From the NCBI GenBank assembly GCA_024362935.1, contig JANCRA010000028.1, positions 2,950,501-3,014,500 on the forward strand: a stretch of 64,000 nucleotides of DNA, given 5' to 3'. Of this stretch, positions 49,833 to 61,862 are shown one piece after another. The position numbers and the translations under genes were made by a program. Below the pieces are notes generated by a model. It searched no databases. It worked only from the letters and a program-made list of their open reading frames with translations, and had not been told where the DNA came from. The DNA comes from Setophaga petechia. Lineage: Eukaryota > Chordata > Aves > Passeriformes > Parulidae. Every line of letters begins with the position of its first letter. Position 1 is the first letter of the stretch.

Positions 49833-51769
49833 GCTGGGCACACACTGGTCCCATCAGGAGAGTGGAGTTTGCAGCAGAGCAGAGGATCAGTGATGTGCTG
49901 CAGCCCTGCCTGTCTCACCTGGTCCTCTGCAGGTGCTGGGTGGCACCCCAGGCACCATGGCCTCACTGGGCTGGCCTGAGCAGCCCCTGGGGTCACTTCT
50001 AACAGGGCACTGTGGGGCTGGTTCAGGCCAGCAGAAGGCAGAACTGGCCACACGTCTTTGCCAGAGTTCCTGTGGCTTTGCCAGACCTGGTGGTTGTTAT
50101 TGGTACTGGGTCATCCTTCAGCTGCCCTCAGACCCTCCAGGTGAGCTCTGGGCTCAGTTGTGCTGAGAGTTTCCCACCCACAACCCCACCACACCTGCAG
50201 GGTCACCTGGGGCTGGGGCTGAGACAGGAAATGGTTCCCTGGCTCAGAGGTCACTGTGAAGTTGTGTCCCCAGTGCTGGAAGGACACAGCTGGTGGCTTT
50301 CCCAGCATCAAGGATGGCTTCCTCATCAACCCCCATCCCTTTCTTCCCTGAGCACTGAGGTTTGGGTGACACTGGTGAGATCTGGTGCTTTTCCCCCAAA
50401 CGCTGAGGCTGCAGTCCAGTGACAGGTTAGAATTCCTGTGCAGCCACAGGAGCTGGCAAAGGGCTTTCCTCTGCAACACCTGCTACAGTCCCTGAATAAC
50501 AAGAGCACAGGTGCTGGAGCTGTAAGAAAAAGCATTAGGAGATATCACAGTGCAAACAAACTGCAAGAGAAGATGAGGCAGGAGCTACAATAAGCAATAT
50601 TTGAAGGACTTCTCTTCTCCAACAGCGTGCATGTCCCAGCAGTGTGCTGATCCTGGGGCTGCTCATTCCCCTGATGGATGATTTCTGTTGTGGTCAGAAG
50701 GCAAGCTCCAGACTAACCCACTGACCCCACAGGCAGGCTGCAAGCTATCTACCACAGCAGCTTTGGCAGTGACAGCTGACCCAGGGGGGCATGGAAGGAG
50801 CCAAAAAATGATGTTACCATTGCCAGAGAAATCCATCACAGCACACAAAGCCCCACTGCCAGATATACCTTGGGCTGGCCACGGCCAGGAGCTGCAGAGC
50901 TGGCCCTGTCACAAGAGCTGCTGACAAATGACAAATCCAGAGGGATGAGGAGGAGGATCAGCAGCCCAGGCCACAAGAGAGGCCATTGTGGGGCTGGCAG
51001 GGAGCGTGTGCCAGGCTCCTTTGTCACCCTGCTGCCACTCAGGGCAGGGACAGGAGCTGACAAAGGCTCCTCAGTGAAAGAATCATCTCTCTGTGTGTGA
51101 AATGCAGTTTGCACTTGTGCTGGGCTGATGGGATTCAAATGCTACTTGTTGTGCCAGCACTCCAAACAGAAAGCCTTGCAAGGAGGAATTCTTAAAATGC
51201 TCCACTGGAGATAGTGTGGCTGTCTCACTCAAATGAGGTGGAAGGAAGTGGGCTGGGGAAAACAGAGAAAAGGAAGCAAAGATGAGTTCTGTTTTGCAGA
51301 AACTATAGACTAGAAAAGTCTGTAACCTAAAATATACCCCAGAAAAGCAGGAGACTGGTGGTCATCCTGTGAAACTCCTCATTCTGCACTGTGTCAGGTT
51401 AAAACTGGAATCTCAAAGGTTTACCTTTCTTCTAGGAACTGAGCTGGGACACAGCTGAGAACCTGCTATGCTTAGATCTGCTCTCTTTATGACCTGGGTC
51501 TCCAAATCACTCAGAGCAAATACTTCTCCATCCATATATGATAACACTCATAAACAAAATCATAAATGTGCAAACCTTGGCACTGTCTTGGTTTTAAAAG
51601 GATTGGGACTTTTTTTTTTTTTGCTGTTTAGTTTCAAGCAAGGAGAGATTATACCATGGAGCTTAGTAGAGTTGGGCTGGCTCTTAGATTTATAATCCTT
51701 CCTTTGCTTTGTGCTCAGGATGAACGTGATGCTGCTCCCAGCCTCATGGCAGCCCTGGTGCTCAGGGCT
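49833..51769. other. Intergenic sequence
   Basis: No gene or element recognised. Confidence 0.45.
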
Positions 51770-52177
51770 TGTCACCATCACATTTCTGAAAAATCCCTTT
51801 GCCCAGGATTTTCTCCTGGGAAGCTGAGAAGCCTCAGAGAAAAAGGAAAACAATAATTATCTGATTTGCTTCTCCTGTGTTTTGCTGCTTTGGAATGTGG
51901 TTGGACATTGTTTACCAACAGGTGATTGTTTGATTGGTTTCATGTGAATTGTTTTGACCTAATGACCAATCACCATCAGTTGTGTCAGGAAGGAGTCAGG
52001 AGTTTTTCTTTAGTATCTTTCAGCCTTCTGTCTGTATCCTTTCTCTATTCTTTAGTATAGTTTAGTATAGTATTCTTTAATATAATATAGTATCATAAAA
52101 TACTAAATTAGCCTTCTGAGAACAAGGAGTCAGATTCATCATTCCTGCCTTCAATGAGGGTCTCAGAAAACACCACA
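51770..52177 (+). mobile_element. Solo LTR, family A, copy 3 (array not expanded)
   Basis: Runs from TGTCACCATCACATTTC to AAAACACCACA. GGGCT flanks both sides (51765-51769 and 52178-52182); a 6-bp reading is possible if one edge shifts by a base. The AGTATAG segment has only a few TATAA-like units (about 52065-52100), showing the unexpanded state. Confidence 0.92.
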
Positions 52178-52736
52178 GGGCTTCCAATTCTGCAAAGCAC
52201 TTGAGCACATGCTTAGCACCAGCACTGGCACATCAAGCACATGCTCAGGTTCCCTTGACTTATCTGAGATGAGCAGGAGCACTGAGAGCTGGGGAGGGTC
52301 TGAGGAGGTGTGGGCAGTGCCTGGCTGGGAGCTCAGCAGGCTCTGCAGAGCAGGAGACACAATCCACCACGTTCTCCAAATGAAGCCTGTGCTGAAGTTA
52401 CCTGCTCAAGTTCTTATTCTGTAATTGTTGGGCAGCAACAGACACCAGATTTTCATGCAAGGTCCTCAAATAGCAGGAAAGCAGCCCCAAGAGCAGCAGG
52501 AGGCTCAGGGGGAGCATGGCAGGGTGCTGGATGCATCCAGGGGGTGCTGAATACAAGAGCTCTGTGGGAAGCTTTGTTACCCAACATGTTTATTCCTCTT
52601 GAAAAAACCTCCTGTCTCTGCAACTGGAGTAGAACCTGAGCCAGACCATCTTTTGCTCTTTCTGAAGTTTAAGCCTGGTTTACTTTGCATTTTACTGTCT
52701 AAAAGCTGTCTAACATCTTAGGTAATTCACAGAGGT
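52178..52736. other. Intergenic sequence
   Basis: Nothing recognised. Confidence 0.45.
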
Positions 52737-53128
52737 ACAGAATGGTTTGGGTTGGAAGGGATCTTCAGGATCATCTCACCCATCCCCTGCCATGGCAGGG
52801 ACACCTCCCACTGCCCCAGGCTGCTCCCAGCCCTGTCCAGCCTGGCCTTGGGCACTGCCAGGGATCCAGGGGCAGCCCCAGCTGCTCTGGGCACCCTGTG
52901 CCAGGGCCTGCCCACCCTGCCAGGGAACAATTCCCAATTCCCAATCTCCCATCCATCCCTGCCCTCTGGCAGTGGGAGCCATTCCCTTGTCCTGTCCCTC
53001 CATGCCTTGTCCCCAGTTCCTCTCCAGTTCCTCTGGAACCCTCTCAGGCACTGGAAGAGGCTCTGAGCTTTCCCCAGAGCCTCCTCTAGGCTGAACAGCC
53101 TCAGCTCTCTCAGCCTGTCTCTATAGCA
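52737..53128 (-). mobile_element. CR1 LINE 3' fragment
   Basis: ACAGAATGGTTTGGGTTGG, GGCCTTGGGCACTGCCAGGG and CCTCCTCTAGGCTGAACAGC: reverse CR1 3' UTR, about 390 bp. Confidence 0.92.
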
Positions 53129-54783
53129 GAGCTTCTGACAGCTTCTGATAGTTTCACCTTGTGGTAATTTTCACCTCAGACATAAAATTCACATTTAACC
53201 ATTTAACCAGTGCCAAAAAAGTTGTCAGCCTTCCTTGGCCAATTTTGCCAAGAGTGAGAGTTGGCTGTGGGCACCAGTATCCCTGAGAACCTCTCTGAGC
53301 TGGTTTTGTGTGTGTGTTTTATTTTTATGTTTATGGCTGGCTTCAAGTAGAGACGCCAAATACCAGAGTAGCACTTTCCAGCATTCTGCTCTGTTAGATT
53401 TAGAAATAAGCTGTGGCATGACCCATAAAACACATGAAGCCTGGTGACCCTCTCACCTTCTCCTGTGGGGACCCTTTGAAGTTTAATAGAAGTGGGAGCT
53501 GGGAGCTTTTTCCTTGCTGAACAGATTAATGCCACCTCACTTCTCTGATTGTCCACCTTTTCCATCATGTCAGAAACCAACACATGTGAGCTGGTTTCTC
53601 ACATGAAACCCCATCTCTGTCAGGTTTGGCTGGAGGTGGCCAATGGTCCTTGAGTGTGGTGGTTCCTGAGTTTTACTTTCATTCCAGTGTGTGGCTCCTG
53701 AGTTTACACACATTCCAGTGTGTGATTCCTGAGTTTTACTTTGATTTTTTTCTCCAGAAATTGGGTTAACAAGCAGGGGGAAGTTGTCACTGGTTGGGAA
53801 TCAGGCAGCAGAGCAGCAGAAGGCAGCCCTGGCTGGGGCTGGTGGGAAGGAGAAAGGTCCTTGGGACACACCTGGAGCTATCCCACAAAAGCAGGAGAGC
53901 CAGCTGGGAAGCTCAAAGCCCTGCTCTGGTCTGTGCAATAAATGATGAAGGCACAGCAACATCAAGAGGTTCTGCTAAGATGCTCCTCTTTCCTGACTTT
54001 GATGCCTCCACTTGGTGTCTAGGGAGGAGCTGGAGGCCCAGGAATCCATCCCCAAGGTGGGAATCCCCCTTTCCAGCCACACTTGGCTGTGCATGTGTAT
54101 TTCTGCATCCAGCAGTGTGAAAATCCAATGGTATTGACTGGAGCATGCAGGAAATACAGTGTCTCAGCCCAGCAAAGCCCAGATCAATCAGCTAATTACC
54201 TCAGAGGAGGTTTGCAGCAGGCAGCTGCTGGTCCCTGACAGAGCCTCTCAGCCCATCTGTGGCCAGGCTGAGGTTCTGGGCTGTGCTGGCAGAGCTTCAG
54301 AGCAGCCCTGAGGGCATCTGCAGAGCTGCTCCCTCCTGCCACGCCCGGCTGGGTTTGCTGCTGCCTCTCTGTCTGCCTCAGTGGGCTCAGGCAATCTCAC
54401 TGAATCTGTTCTTATCGATTCTGGAAAAGGCTTTGATTCTGAAAACTGCAAGCTCTTACTCACGAAACTATGACAACTTGGTATTAGCTGCAAATCAATG
54501 ACCTTTTTAAATGCAGTCTAAGCAACAAAACTCACTTACTGCTAAACCCTGATAAGCCTGGTTCTGGGACAAGTCAAACCTTTATCTTAACTGCCATATG
54601 ATCTTTTCCAGCTTGATAGTTCCATTTACTGTATCAATAAGGATTATAACCCATCTGCAGTGAGATTTTACCCTCCCTGGAAGCTCTTGTACAGCAGATG
54701 ATATTGAAAAGGAAATATTTTTTTTAACTTCTCTTCATACCAAGTATTTCCCAATATATTATTCTTATTCCCTGTTTCCTTTC
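53129..54783. other. Intergenic sequence
   Basis: Contains the short minisatellite at 53663-53743. No gene. Confidence 0.45.
53663..53743. repeat. 32-bp minisatellite, 2.5 units
   Basis: Units of TTCCTGAGTTTTACTTTC plus ATTCCAGTGTGTGG start at 53663, 53695 and 53726 (the last partial). Confidence 0.9.
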
Positions 54784-55450
54784 TGTCTTGGTTTGGAAAG
54801 ACAGGAGTCTGCTAAGGAAGGCAGGAGCCTCCCCTGAAATGGAAAATGTAAACCCTCACTCCCCTCCAAATTGCTATAAATTTTAAATTAAGGGGCTCTC
54901 AGGCATAAAAAAAAATACGGAAGCAGGAAATAACAGTTCTTTATTAGGGAAGAAAATAAAAATATAAAATAAACTATGCAGTAAACCAAAACAACACTGA
55001 CAGAGTCAGAACACAGCCTGACACCCTGTGGGTCAGGCTGTTGGCAGCAGTCCCATTGGAATTGTGGCTCAGCCCTCCTGCAGTGTCAGGGCTGGTTCTG
55101 CTGGAGCAGGGATCCTGGAGAAAGGTGCAGTCTCTGCCTCTGAAGATCCAGTGGGAGAAGAGGCAGCTGCTGTTCCTCTGGGGAATCCAGTGCAGAAGCC
55201 GTGCTGGTGTTCCAGAATCTCCAGATTCTATCTGGGTAGCAATGCTTGGCTCCTCCCTCTGGGCTCACATCTCCCAATGGGATGCTGTAGTTCTTATCAG
55301 CCATGCAGTGACATTCAATGGCTGTTATCAGCAGAAGTCTCCCCAGAGGGAGGAGTGGATGTGGAAGAGATAAGGAAAACTGCCCACTGAACAGAAGAGA
55401 AGTGCCATGCAGATGGTAATAGAAAACATCTTGCCTTGCAATCTGGAACA
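54784..55450 (-). mobile_element. Solo LTR, family C, full copy
   Basis: Same edges as 47634-48305. The flanking 5-mers CTTTC (54779-54783) and CTTGC (55451-55455) agree at four of five positions, fitting an ageing 5-bp duplication. Confidence 0.9.
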
Positions 55451-55771
55451 CTTGCCAGTTCCTTCTGTCTGCTTTCCTGATCTTGGCTGCTCTAAGGCTA
55501 AGCAGAAGCTGTGAGCACAGCAGAGAAGGTTATTCAGTGACAGAACTGAGGCTGGAATGGTGGCCACAGGCTGGAGTTGTCCACCTGCAAGCCCCAGCCT
55601 AGGGACACTTGTGGCCTTCTTCCTCCTGGGGTTCCTTATCCACCCTTCCCATCAGTGGGTGGGAATAATCCACCAGGACTGGCCTTGCTGGGCTTGGACA
55701 GCACCAGGAAAATTGGCATCATCAGGTTAAATTCAGACTTTTTTGGTGGAATGATCCATATCATAATCCCT
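55451..55771. other. Intergenic sequence
   Basis: Nothing recognised. Confidence 0.4.
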
Positions 55772-56193
55772 TGTGGTATTTTCAGGGTCCCTGACCAAGG
55801 TGAGGAAAGGAAGTATTTGACTTCATGTTTTTAGAAGGTTAACTTATTCTTTTATGATATTATATTATTAAAGAATGTTATACTAAATTATACTAAAAAA
55901 TAGAGAAAGGATACAGACAGAAAGCTAGAAAGAATAATAATGAAAAAACTCTTGATTTTTTTAATGTTTTGACACAGCTTGACTGTGATTGGTCATTAAG
56001 TTAAAACAATTCATGGTCATTAAGTTAAAACAATTCACATGTTGGATAAACAATTTCTAACCACATTCCAAAGCAGCAAAACACAGGAGAAGCAAATCAG
56101 ATAACATTGTTTTCCTTTTTCTCTGAGACTTCTCAGCTTCTCAGGAGAGAAATCCTGGGCAAGGGGATTTTTCCAGAAAATATGATGGTGACA
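55772..56193 (-). mobile_element. Solo LTR, family A, copy 4 (reverse)
   Basis: Plus-strand edges TGTGGTATTTTC and ATGATGGTGACA, the reverse complement of family A. Flanked by a perfect 6-bp duplication ATCCCT (55766-55771 and 56194-56199). It contains a private 24-bp tandem duplication around GGTCATTAAGTTAAAACAAT (55991-56038). Confidence 0.93.
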
Positions 56194-58630
56194 ATCCCTC
56201 CTCTTGAATTTTGTCTCTCCCCCTGCCCCATATGGGTGCTGGGTCTGTCCCCCAGGGAAAGCCCCATGGGGCTCCTTCTACCTGGGCACCCTTTGGGTGG
56301 CATTTAGTCCCCAGCTCCCTGTGTAGGCATTTGGAATGAGATCCTGAACCCCTTCCCAGCAGCTCAGGAATTGGGGAGGCTGCTCCCAAAGGAGAGGCTG
56401 CTGCAGGCAGATGCCACCTCAGGCCAGCTGGGTGCCAGCCCAAAGCAGCCAGGCAAAGCCTGGAGACTGGAGGCACTGGAGCATCCCCACCCAGGCTCTG
56501 CAGATGCCAGGGAATCCGGGAGAATAATGGGCCCATTTATTCCCCCAGGGGGGAAATGTCAGAAAACACTGAAATGAGAAAAAAATTGCCTCTTTGTTCT
56601 GCAAATGGTCGTCATTGTGAGAAAGTTTATCCACCCTCTGGGAATTCATTTAGCATCATCAAAGAGAGGCTTTACAAAAGTGACTTCTTATTTACCCACA
56701 GAGGTTTTAGTGAGTAGTTTCTGTACTGGAAGGAAGGTGCAGTGGAGTTACCCAGCTGAGAGAAGCTGTGTGTGCCCTGCAGAGGTGCAAAGGTACATGG
56801 CAGGGGAAGCCTGCTCCTATTCACAAGTGATTTAAGCCACCATGAAATGCTGCAGGAGCTCCTTTAGCCATGGGAATGCCCTCACAGGGGTCAAGCTGCT
56901 CAATGGAGCTGATTTTTCCTCCCTTCCCATGAAAGGGTGGTTAATAAGATGTTTGTGTATACAGGATTTAACAAGTTTAAAATGCACTGGCCAGCCATGA
57001 GCAGCCTGTGGGAGGCCTTGGGGACAGCACAGAAAAGTGTTTTTAGGAGGATGTTTTATTTATGGTGTTCATGGCTGGTGCCATTGCAGGCCCTGCAAAG
57101 ATCAGACCTTGCTGTGAATATATATTCACTGAGGAAATCATTCTGGCCCCAAAAGCCTCACACTGAGCACCTCAAACAGACATGTTCTCATGGAAAGCAT
57201 TTTCCTGCTCCAGCAAAGTGTTGGTTACTGGTTTATGTAAAAAAAACACCTCTCATCTTTTTGCCAGATTCATACCTTCACACTTCTAAAAATGATTACA
57301 CTGAATTCAACCAAGTAAGAAAATAAATGTTTTTTCAGCCTTCTTGGAGATCTTGATTTTTTTTTTTTTTAAGCTTTGAGGCTGCATTAGAGCCAAGTTT
57401 TTGGTCAAACCACAACCCCACTTCTTACAAAAGATAACCAAAGACTGTAAAGTCAGCCTTTCTGGGCAGTAACTCTGCCTTTAGCAGCCCTCCCACTCTT
57501 CTCCAAGACATCCCTCACCCCAGAAAGGCACCAGGAATGAGCCCCAGGGGTGCTCAGAGGAGCTGTGCTGGGACAGGAGGGTGTGGGGCTCCTTACACAA
57601 AGCCAAATTCACCACTGGCCTTCAGACAGACATCAGCAAAAAGTGACTTATTTTCCACACTGAATTCAGATGCAAAAGGGGAACCCCATCCCCCCCAGCC
57701 CTCCAGTTCTGAGTAATTTTGCAGCTTAGGAATATTTCACATTCTTCTCTCACCATAATGTGAAGGCCAGATATAACTTACTGATTAATGGGGGCCATGG
57801 AGTGCAATAAATGCAGCTTTAAAGGAAATTCATTTCACAGCAAGCACAATCAGTCTTTCAGAACCCCACCCCCTGTATACACTGGGTGGTTTTTGCCTGC
57901 AAATTTAAGAGTGCCTGAGGGGATTAGGTACCCAGGTCCCATGCAGAGTCTGTGGGGTTTGGCTCTTTGGTTGCTAGAAATGCTTCCATAATCTCAGCCC
58001 CGGGGCTGTGTCCTGGGCTGCCCTCTCAGTTGGGGTTCTTGCATAGGTACACTCCCTAAAATACAAATAAAAGCTTTTCCCTTGTGTTTTTTTGCTTTTT
58101 TTAACCATGTTTTACTAGTGGAGGGCTGAGCTGGGGTCCCACAAGGACCATGTGAATGCTGTGGCTGGCCTGAACTCCCCAGAGCATCTTCAGCTGTGGC
58201 CAAAACAAACCAAAAGGGGGAAGGGGAGCACTGCAGCTGAGGAGCACGAGCACATTTGCTACTGAAAGGAGTTTGAGTGCTTGGGGAAGCAGCTGATGGG
58301 ACTTGTCTGGTGGTTGAGGAGAGGAAAAGGTGACTTGTGATATAAGGGATGAGAAATGTCAAAAGAGGAGCAGAAATTGTGCACTATAAATATTCACTGA
58401 GAGTCACACAGCCAAAATTGGACTCCCAAGCTACTTGGATGAATTAATCAACACCCCCAAACTTACGAATTTGGAAATCCATGATCTTTTCAGGTGATTA
58501 TTGCACATGTGGGGAAACCAGACCAGTGCTGGTCACCCACCCCTGGGTGCTCACAGCACTGGGGAACATCTGAGCACCTCACATGGTTCTATGTACCAGG
58601 GCATCCAATTTTCTTATTCCTTGGTGAAGT
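56194..58630. other. Intergenic unique sequence
   Basis: Repeat-poor. 56920-57330 is AT-rich unique sequence of possible regulatory type, with a T-run at about 57358-57371. No gene. Confidence 0.45.
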
Positions 58631-58687
58631 AGAATCACAGAATCATTTAGGTTGGAAAAACCCTCTAAGATCCCCCCAGCACCAACC
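58631..58687 (-). mobile_element. CR1 LINE, 3' piece split by LTR
   Basis: AGAATCACAGAATCATTTAG and GTTGGAAAAACCCTCTAAG: the reverse CR1 3' end. It continues at 59106 beyond the inserted LTR. Confidence 0.88.
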
Positions 58688-59105
58688 TGTGGCATTCACA
58701 TCTCTGAACAGAGAGAGAGAATTCTCTCTCTCAGGGTTTTTCCTGGAGAAGCACAGAGAGAAGAACAGAAAACAATTCTTATCTCTACTTGCTGCTCCTG
58801 TTATTTTTACACATGTGGAATGTGTTAGGAAGATTGTTTACCTGAAGTGATTTATCAATTGGATTCTGCTGAGGATTGTTTTGTTTCCTTGGTCAATTGT
58901 GTGTCCTGGCTGTCTCAGACAGTCACAGGTTTTTCTTTGGTATCTTTTGGATAGTATAGTATAGTGTAGTATAGTATAGTAGAGTATAGTATAGCATCTC
59001 TTTAATCTAGTATAGTATAATATAATATAATATAGTTTATTAAAGCAATTGTTCAGCATTCAGAATCACAGAGTCAGATGCCAATCATTCCCCATGTTGG
59101 GGACA
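58688..59105 (+). mobile_element. Solo LTR, family A-like, inserted in a CR1
   Basis: Opens TGTGGCATTCACATCTCTGA and ends near TGTTGGGGACA. Inside it follows the family A plan (GAATGTGTTAGGAAGATTGT, GACAGTCACAGGTTTTTC, an AGTATAGT array, ATTAAA, CAGAGTCAGATGCC). The CR1 sequence on its two sides joins up when it is removed. The target duplication is unclear. Confidence 0.82.
58948..59036. repeat. (ATAGT)n / (ATAAT)n array inside LTR
   Basis: Pentanucleotide units AGTAT and ATAAT at the position equivalent to the TATAA arrays of the family A LTRs. Confidence 0.9.
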
Positions 59106-59555
59106 CCCTGAATTCAATACTAACCCATGTCCCCAGGTGACACATCCACAAGGTTTTAAATCCCTTCAGGGAAGGTGACTCCATCACTGCCCTGGACAAA
59201 CTGTTCCAATGTTTTACAGCATTTTCAGTGAAGAAAATTTCCCATTATCCCATCAAAACCCACCCTGGCCCAGCCTGAGGCCGTTCCCTCTGCTCCTGTC
59301 CCTGTTCCCTGGAGCACAGCCCGACCCCCCCGGCTGTGCCCTCCTGGCAGGAGCTTGTGCAGAGCCACAAGGGCCCCCTGAGCCTCCTTTGCTCCAGGCT
59401 GAGCCCCTGCCCAGCTCCCTCAGCTGCTCCTGGGGCTCCAGACCCTTCCCAGCTCCGTTCCCTTCTCTGGACACCCCCAGCCCCTGCAGAAATGCCTTTT
59501 CTATAGTGAGGGGCCCAAAACTGACCCCAGGATTGAAGGTGCAGCCCAGTCAGGA
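59106..59555 (-). mobile_element. CR1 LINE, 5' piece split by LTR
   Basis: Resumes the CR1 with ATACTAACCCATGTCCCCAG, then GTGACTCCATCACTGCCC, TTTGCTCCAGGCTGAGCCCC and TAGTGAGGGGCCCAAAACTG: reverse CR1 3' UTR of a different subtype from most copies here. Confidence 0.9.
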
Positions 59556-60139
59556 GGTTTTAAAGAAGAGCTGGGGGGATGAAAGAAGCCAGGACAGCTG
59601 CCTTTCAATAATAATTAGGGAGGGAAAGGAATGCAAACTCTAAAATTACTGAAGATGCTGCACTGGGAGCTGCTTTGGCTGAGCCCTGGGGCTGGAAGGT
59701 TCCTCAGGCCCTGCCAGGTCCCTGCCTGGCCTGGGAGAAGCCTCCTGCCTCTGACAGCCCAGGGCTGCTCTGTGCAGTGCCCCTGTCCTTCCCTGGGCAG
59801 CAGAGGTGTCACACACACCCAGGCCAGGCACAGCTCTCTGTGTTTGGGGTCTCCATGCACAGGCCCCAACTGAGCCTACAAAGCCCTTCCACGCTGGGCT
59901 CACTCTGACAGCTCTGAATCATGGATATGTGGCAGAACCAGCTGCTGCTCAGTGAGATGACTCCACTCTGTGCTCCCTTCTGACAAACAGGAGTGCTTGG
60001 GTGGTGTTTGGAAGGAGCTTTGTGCCCAGAAGGTGCCACAGAGCATCCAGGCCCTGTCTGTGCTGCCCTGGGCTGCAGAGCAGCACTGCTGGTTCAGTTC
60101 TTCTGTGGCAAACTGGCACTTACTAAAACCTGGTTTCAC

Positions 60140-60560
60140 GCTGTATAATTTCTATGGCTTTTATTAATGCAGACAGTATAGGCTCCATAAAGAAGAAAAA
60201 TTACCAGTGGAAGATAAAACTAAAATACTAGTTGCATTACAATCACATTCTAGTGCTGCAATAAATTGCATGAAGCCAATAAAGCAAAACTAACTGAAGA
60301 TATTTGACACAAACCAAAAATGAAATGAGAGTCATTATGCAGTCTGCTACAGGGACCTGCCTTGATGTAGTTAAAGCAATAAACTACCTGGGAGTAATCT
60401 TTACTTATTTTAAATTGCATATTCCAATTGCAAAGCTGTTTCTGGCATTTCTGCCACACTTACTTTAGTCTGCTCAGAAAAAGAATTACGTGTCTGGATA
60501 AGTCATGTCCTATTAAATGTGCATCATATCTGCAGCACTCATAAGTCACTTGAGTCATAA
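60140..60560. other. Candidate conserved noncoding block
   Basis: Long AT-rich, repeat-free block with TTTTATTAATGCAG, two CAATAAA-type cores (CAATAAATTGC, CAATAAAC), TTAAATTGCATATTCC and GTCACTTGAGTCATAATATTG. No open frame of length. Enhancer role inferred. Confidence 0.3.
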
Positions 60561-60639
60561 TATTGTTTATTCTAACATTAGTCATTATTTTCTGTCATAA
60601 ATTAGCTATTCTCCAGAAGAGTGGGAATGAGATGGAGCC

Positions 60640-61030
60640 AAGGTTGCAATTATTTCCTGCATCCATGTTGGCACACAGAGCAGATGAGGTGGCCATCTCT
60701 GCAGAGGAATTATCAGCATCAGGCCATGGGTCAATTATAACAAATGTATTCATGCCATTAGCCCCCAGGTACCTTCAATAATAAGTTTGCATTCCTTTCC
60801 CTCCCTAATTATTCTCCTCCATGGTCTGGCTGACCCACACATGTGTCAAAATAAGCAGCAGCAGCAGCGCCTTTTGCAAAATTCAAGGTTAAACCCTCCC
60901 AGCCATCATTTCCTGCCAGCCCCTCTAATCCTGCCTGCCCAGGGGATATTTGCATGCAGAGAGGGTGCACGGTGTGTCTTTGCCATGCAACCAGTCCTGC
61001 TGCTAATTAATTGTCTGCTGGGCTGCCTTT
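60640..61030. other. Candidate conserved noncoding block with octamer and TAATTAATTG
   Basis: ATTTGCAT (60948-60955, POU octamer) and TAATTAATTG (61004-61013, homeodomain) lie 50 bases apart, preceded by GGTCAATTATAAC and TCCCTAATTATTC. Unique sequence. Role inferred. Confidence 0.3.
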
Positions 61031-61452
61031 AGGAGCAGACGGAGCAGAGGGAGCAGCAATCCCCCCCTGCTGCCAGGGAGGGAGGGGATGTGGTTCTGCT
61101 GCCCTCCAGCCCCCCCAGTTCCACTTTGGCTGGGCTGGTGCAGCAATTTTGGAATTTCCCTGTCCTGGGGACATCCTGTGCTTCACCCCTGGGCTCAGGG
61201 CCCCGATGGAGCACTTTTGGTTGGGATGCATTAAGTCTTGTTTGTATACAAACCCCTTTTAGTTAAAATGGAGTGTTTTGCCCCAAAGGGAGCCAGGCCA
61301 TTATAGCAGTGAATGGTGCTTTATAAGACAGCTCATTCCCTCAGGGAAGAGGCAATCAGTTGCCCCAGCTGAAGACACATTCATACTTGAATTAAAAACC
61401 TTCAATAGCTGTTTTTCTAAATTGCCTCTCATACAGAGAGAGATGCCAGGCT

Positions 61453-61453
<1 letters not shown>

Positions 61454-61488
<35 letters not shown>

Positions 61489-61500
61489 AAGAAAGAAAGA
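61454..61500. repeat. Poly-A33 followed by GAAA repeats
   Basis: Thirty-three A then three to four GAAA units. No element body is attached on the left, so it is not clearly a retroposon tail. Confidence 0.9.
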
Positions 61501-61700
61501 GGAAACCAGCTGACTTGCACATCAGTTTGTTCCCTTAATAACACACCCATCCCCCTGGGAATCTGTGGAAAACTAGAGCTCTGCTTCATCCAGGCTTCAG
61601 GCTGGTCCCATGTGGGACCAACTGTGCAGAGAAGGAAGCTGGGCTGCCTCAGATCCATCAGCATCCTGTGCCAGGATCAAGTGCAAAAGCTCTTTACAAA
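61501..61700. other. Intergenic
   Basis: Nothing recognised. Confidence 0.4.
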
Positions 61701-61862
61701 ACCAGACTGGTTTGGGTTCAAAGGGACCTTAAAAACCACCTCATTCCATGTCCTGCCATGGGCAGGGACAGCTCCTTCCATCCCAGGCTGCTCCAGGGCT
61801 TTGCTTGGGCACTGCCAGGGCTCCAGGGGCAGCCTCAGCCCCTCTGTGCCAGGGCCCAGCTC
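61701..61862 (-). mobile_element. CR1 LINE 3' fragment
   Basis: CTGGTTTGGGTTCAAAGGGA, then CCTGCCATGGGCAGGGAC and CTCCAGGGGCAGCC: reverse CR1 3' UTR. Confidence 0.85.

Larger units (their letters stand above)
59556..61453. other. Intergenic unique sequence
   Basis: Repeat-free. No gene. The right two thirds hold the two motif-rich blocks annotated separately. Confidence 0.45.

Noticed and set aside
61454..61500. Poly-A tail of a processed pseudogene
   Set aside because: No transcript-like sequence precedes it and no target duplication is visible.
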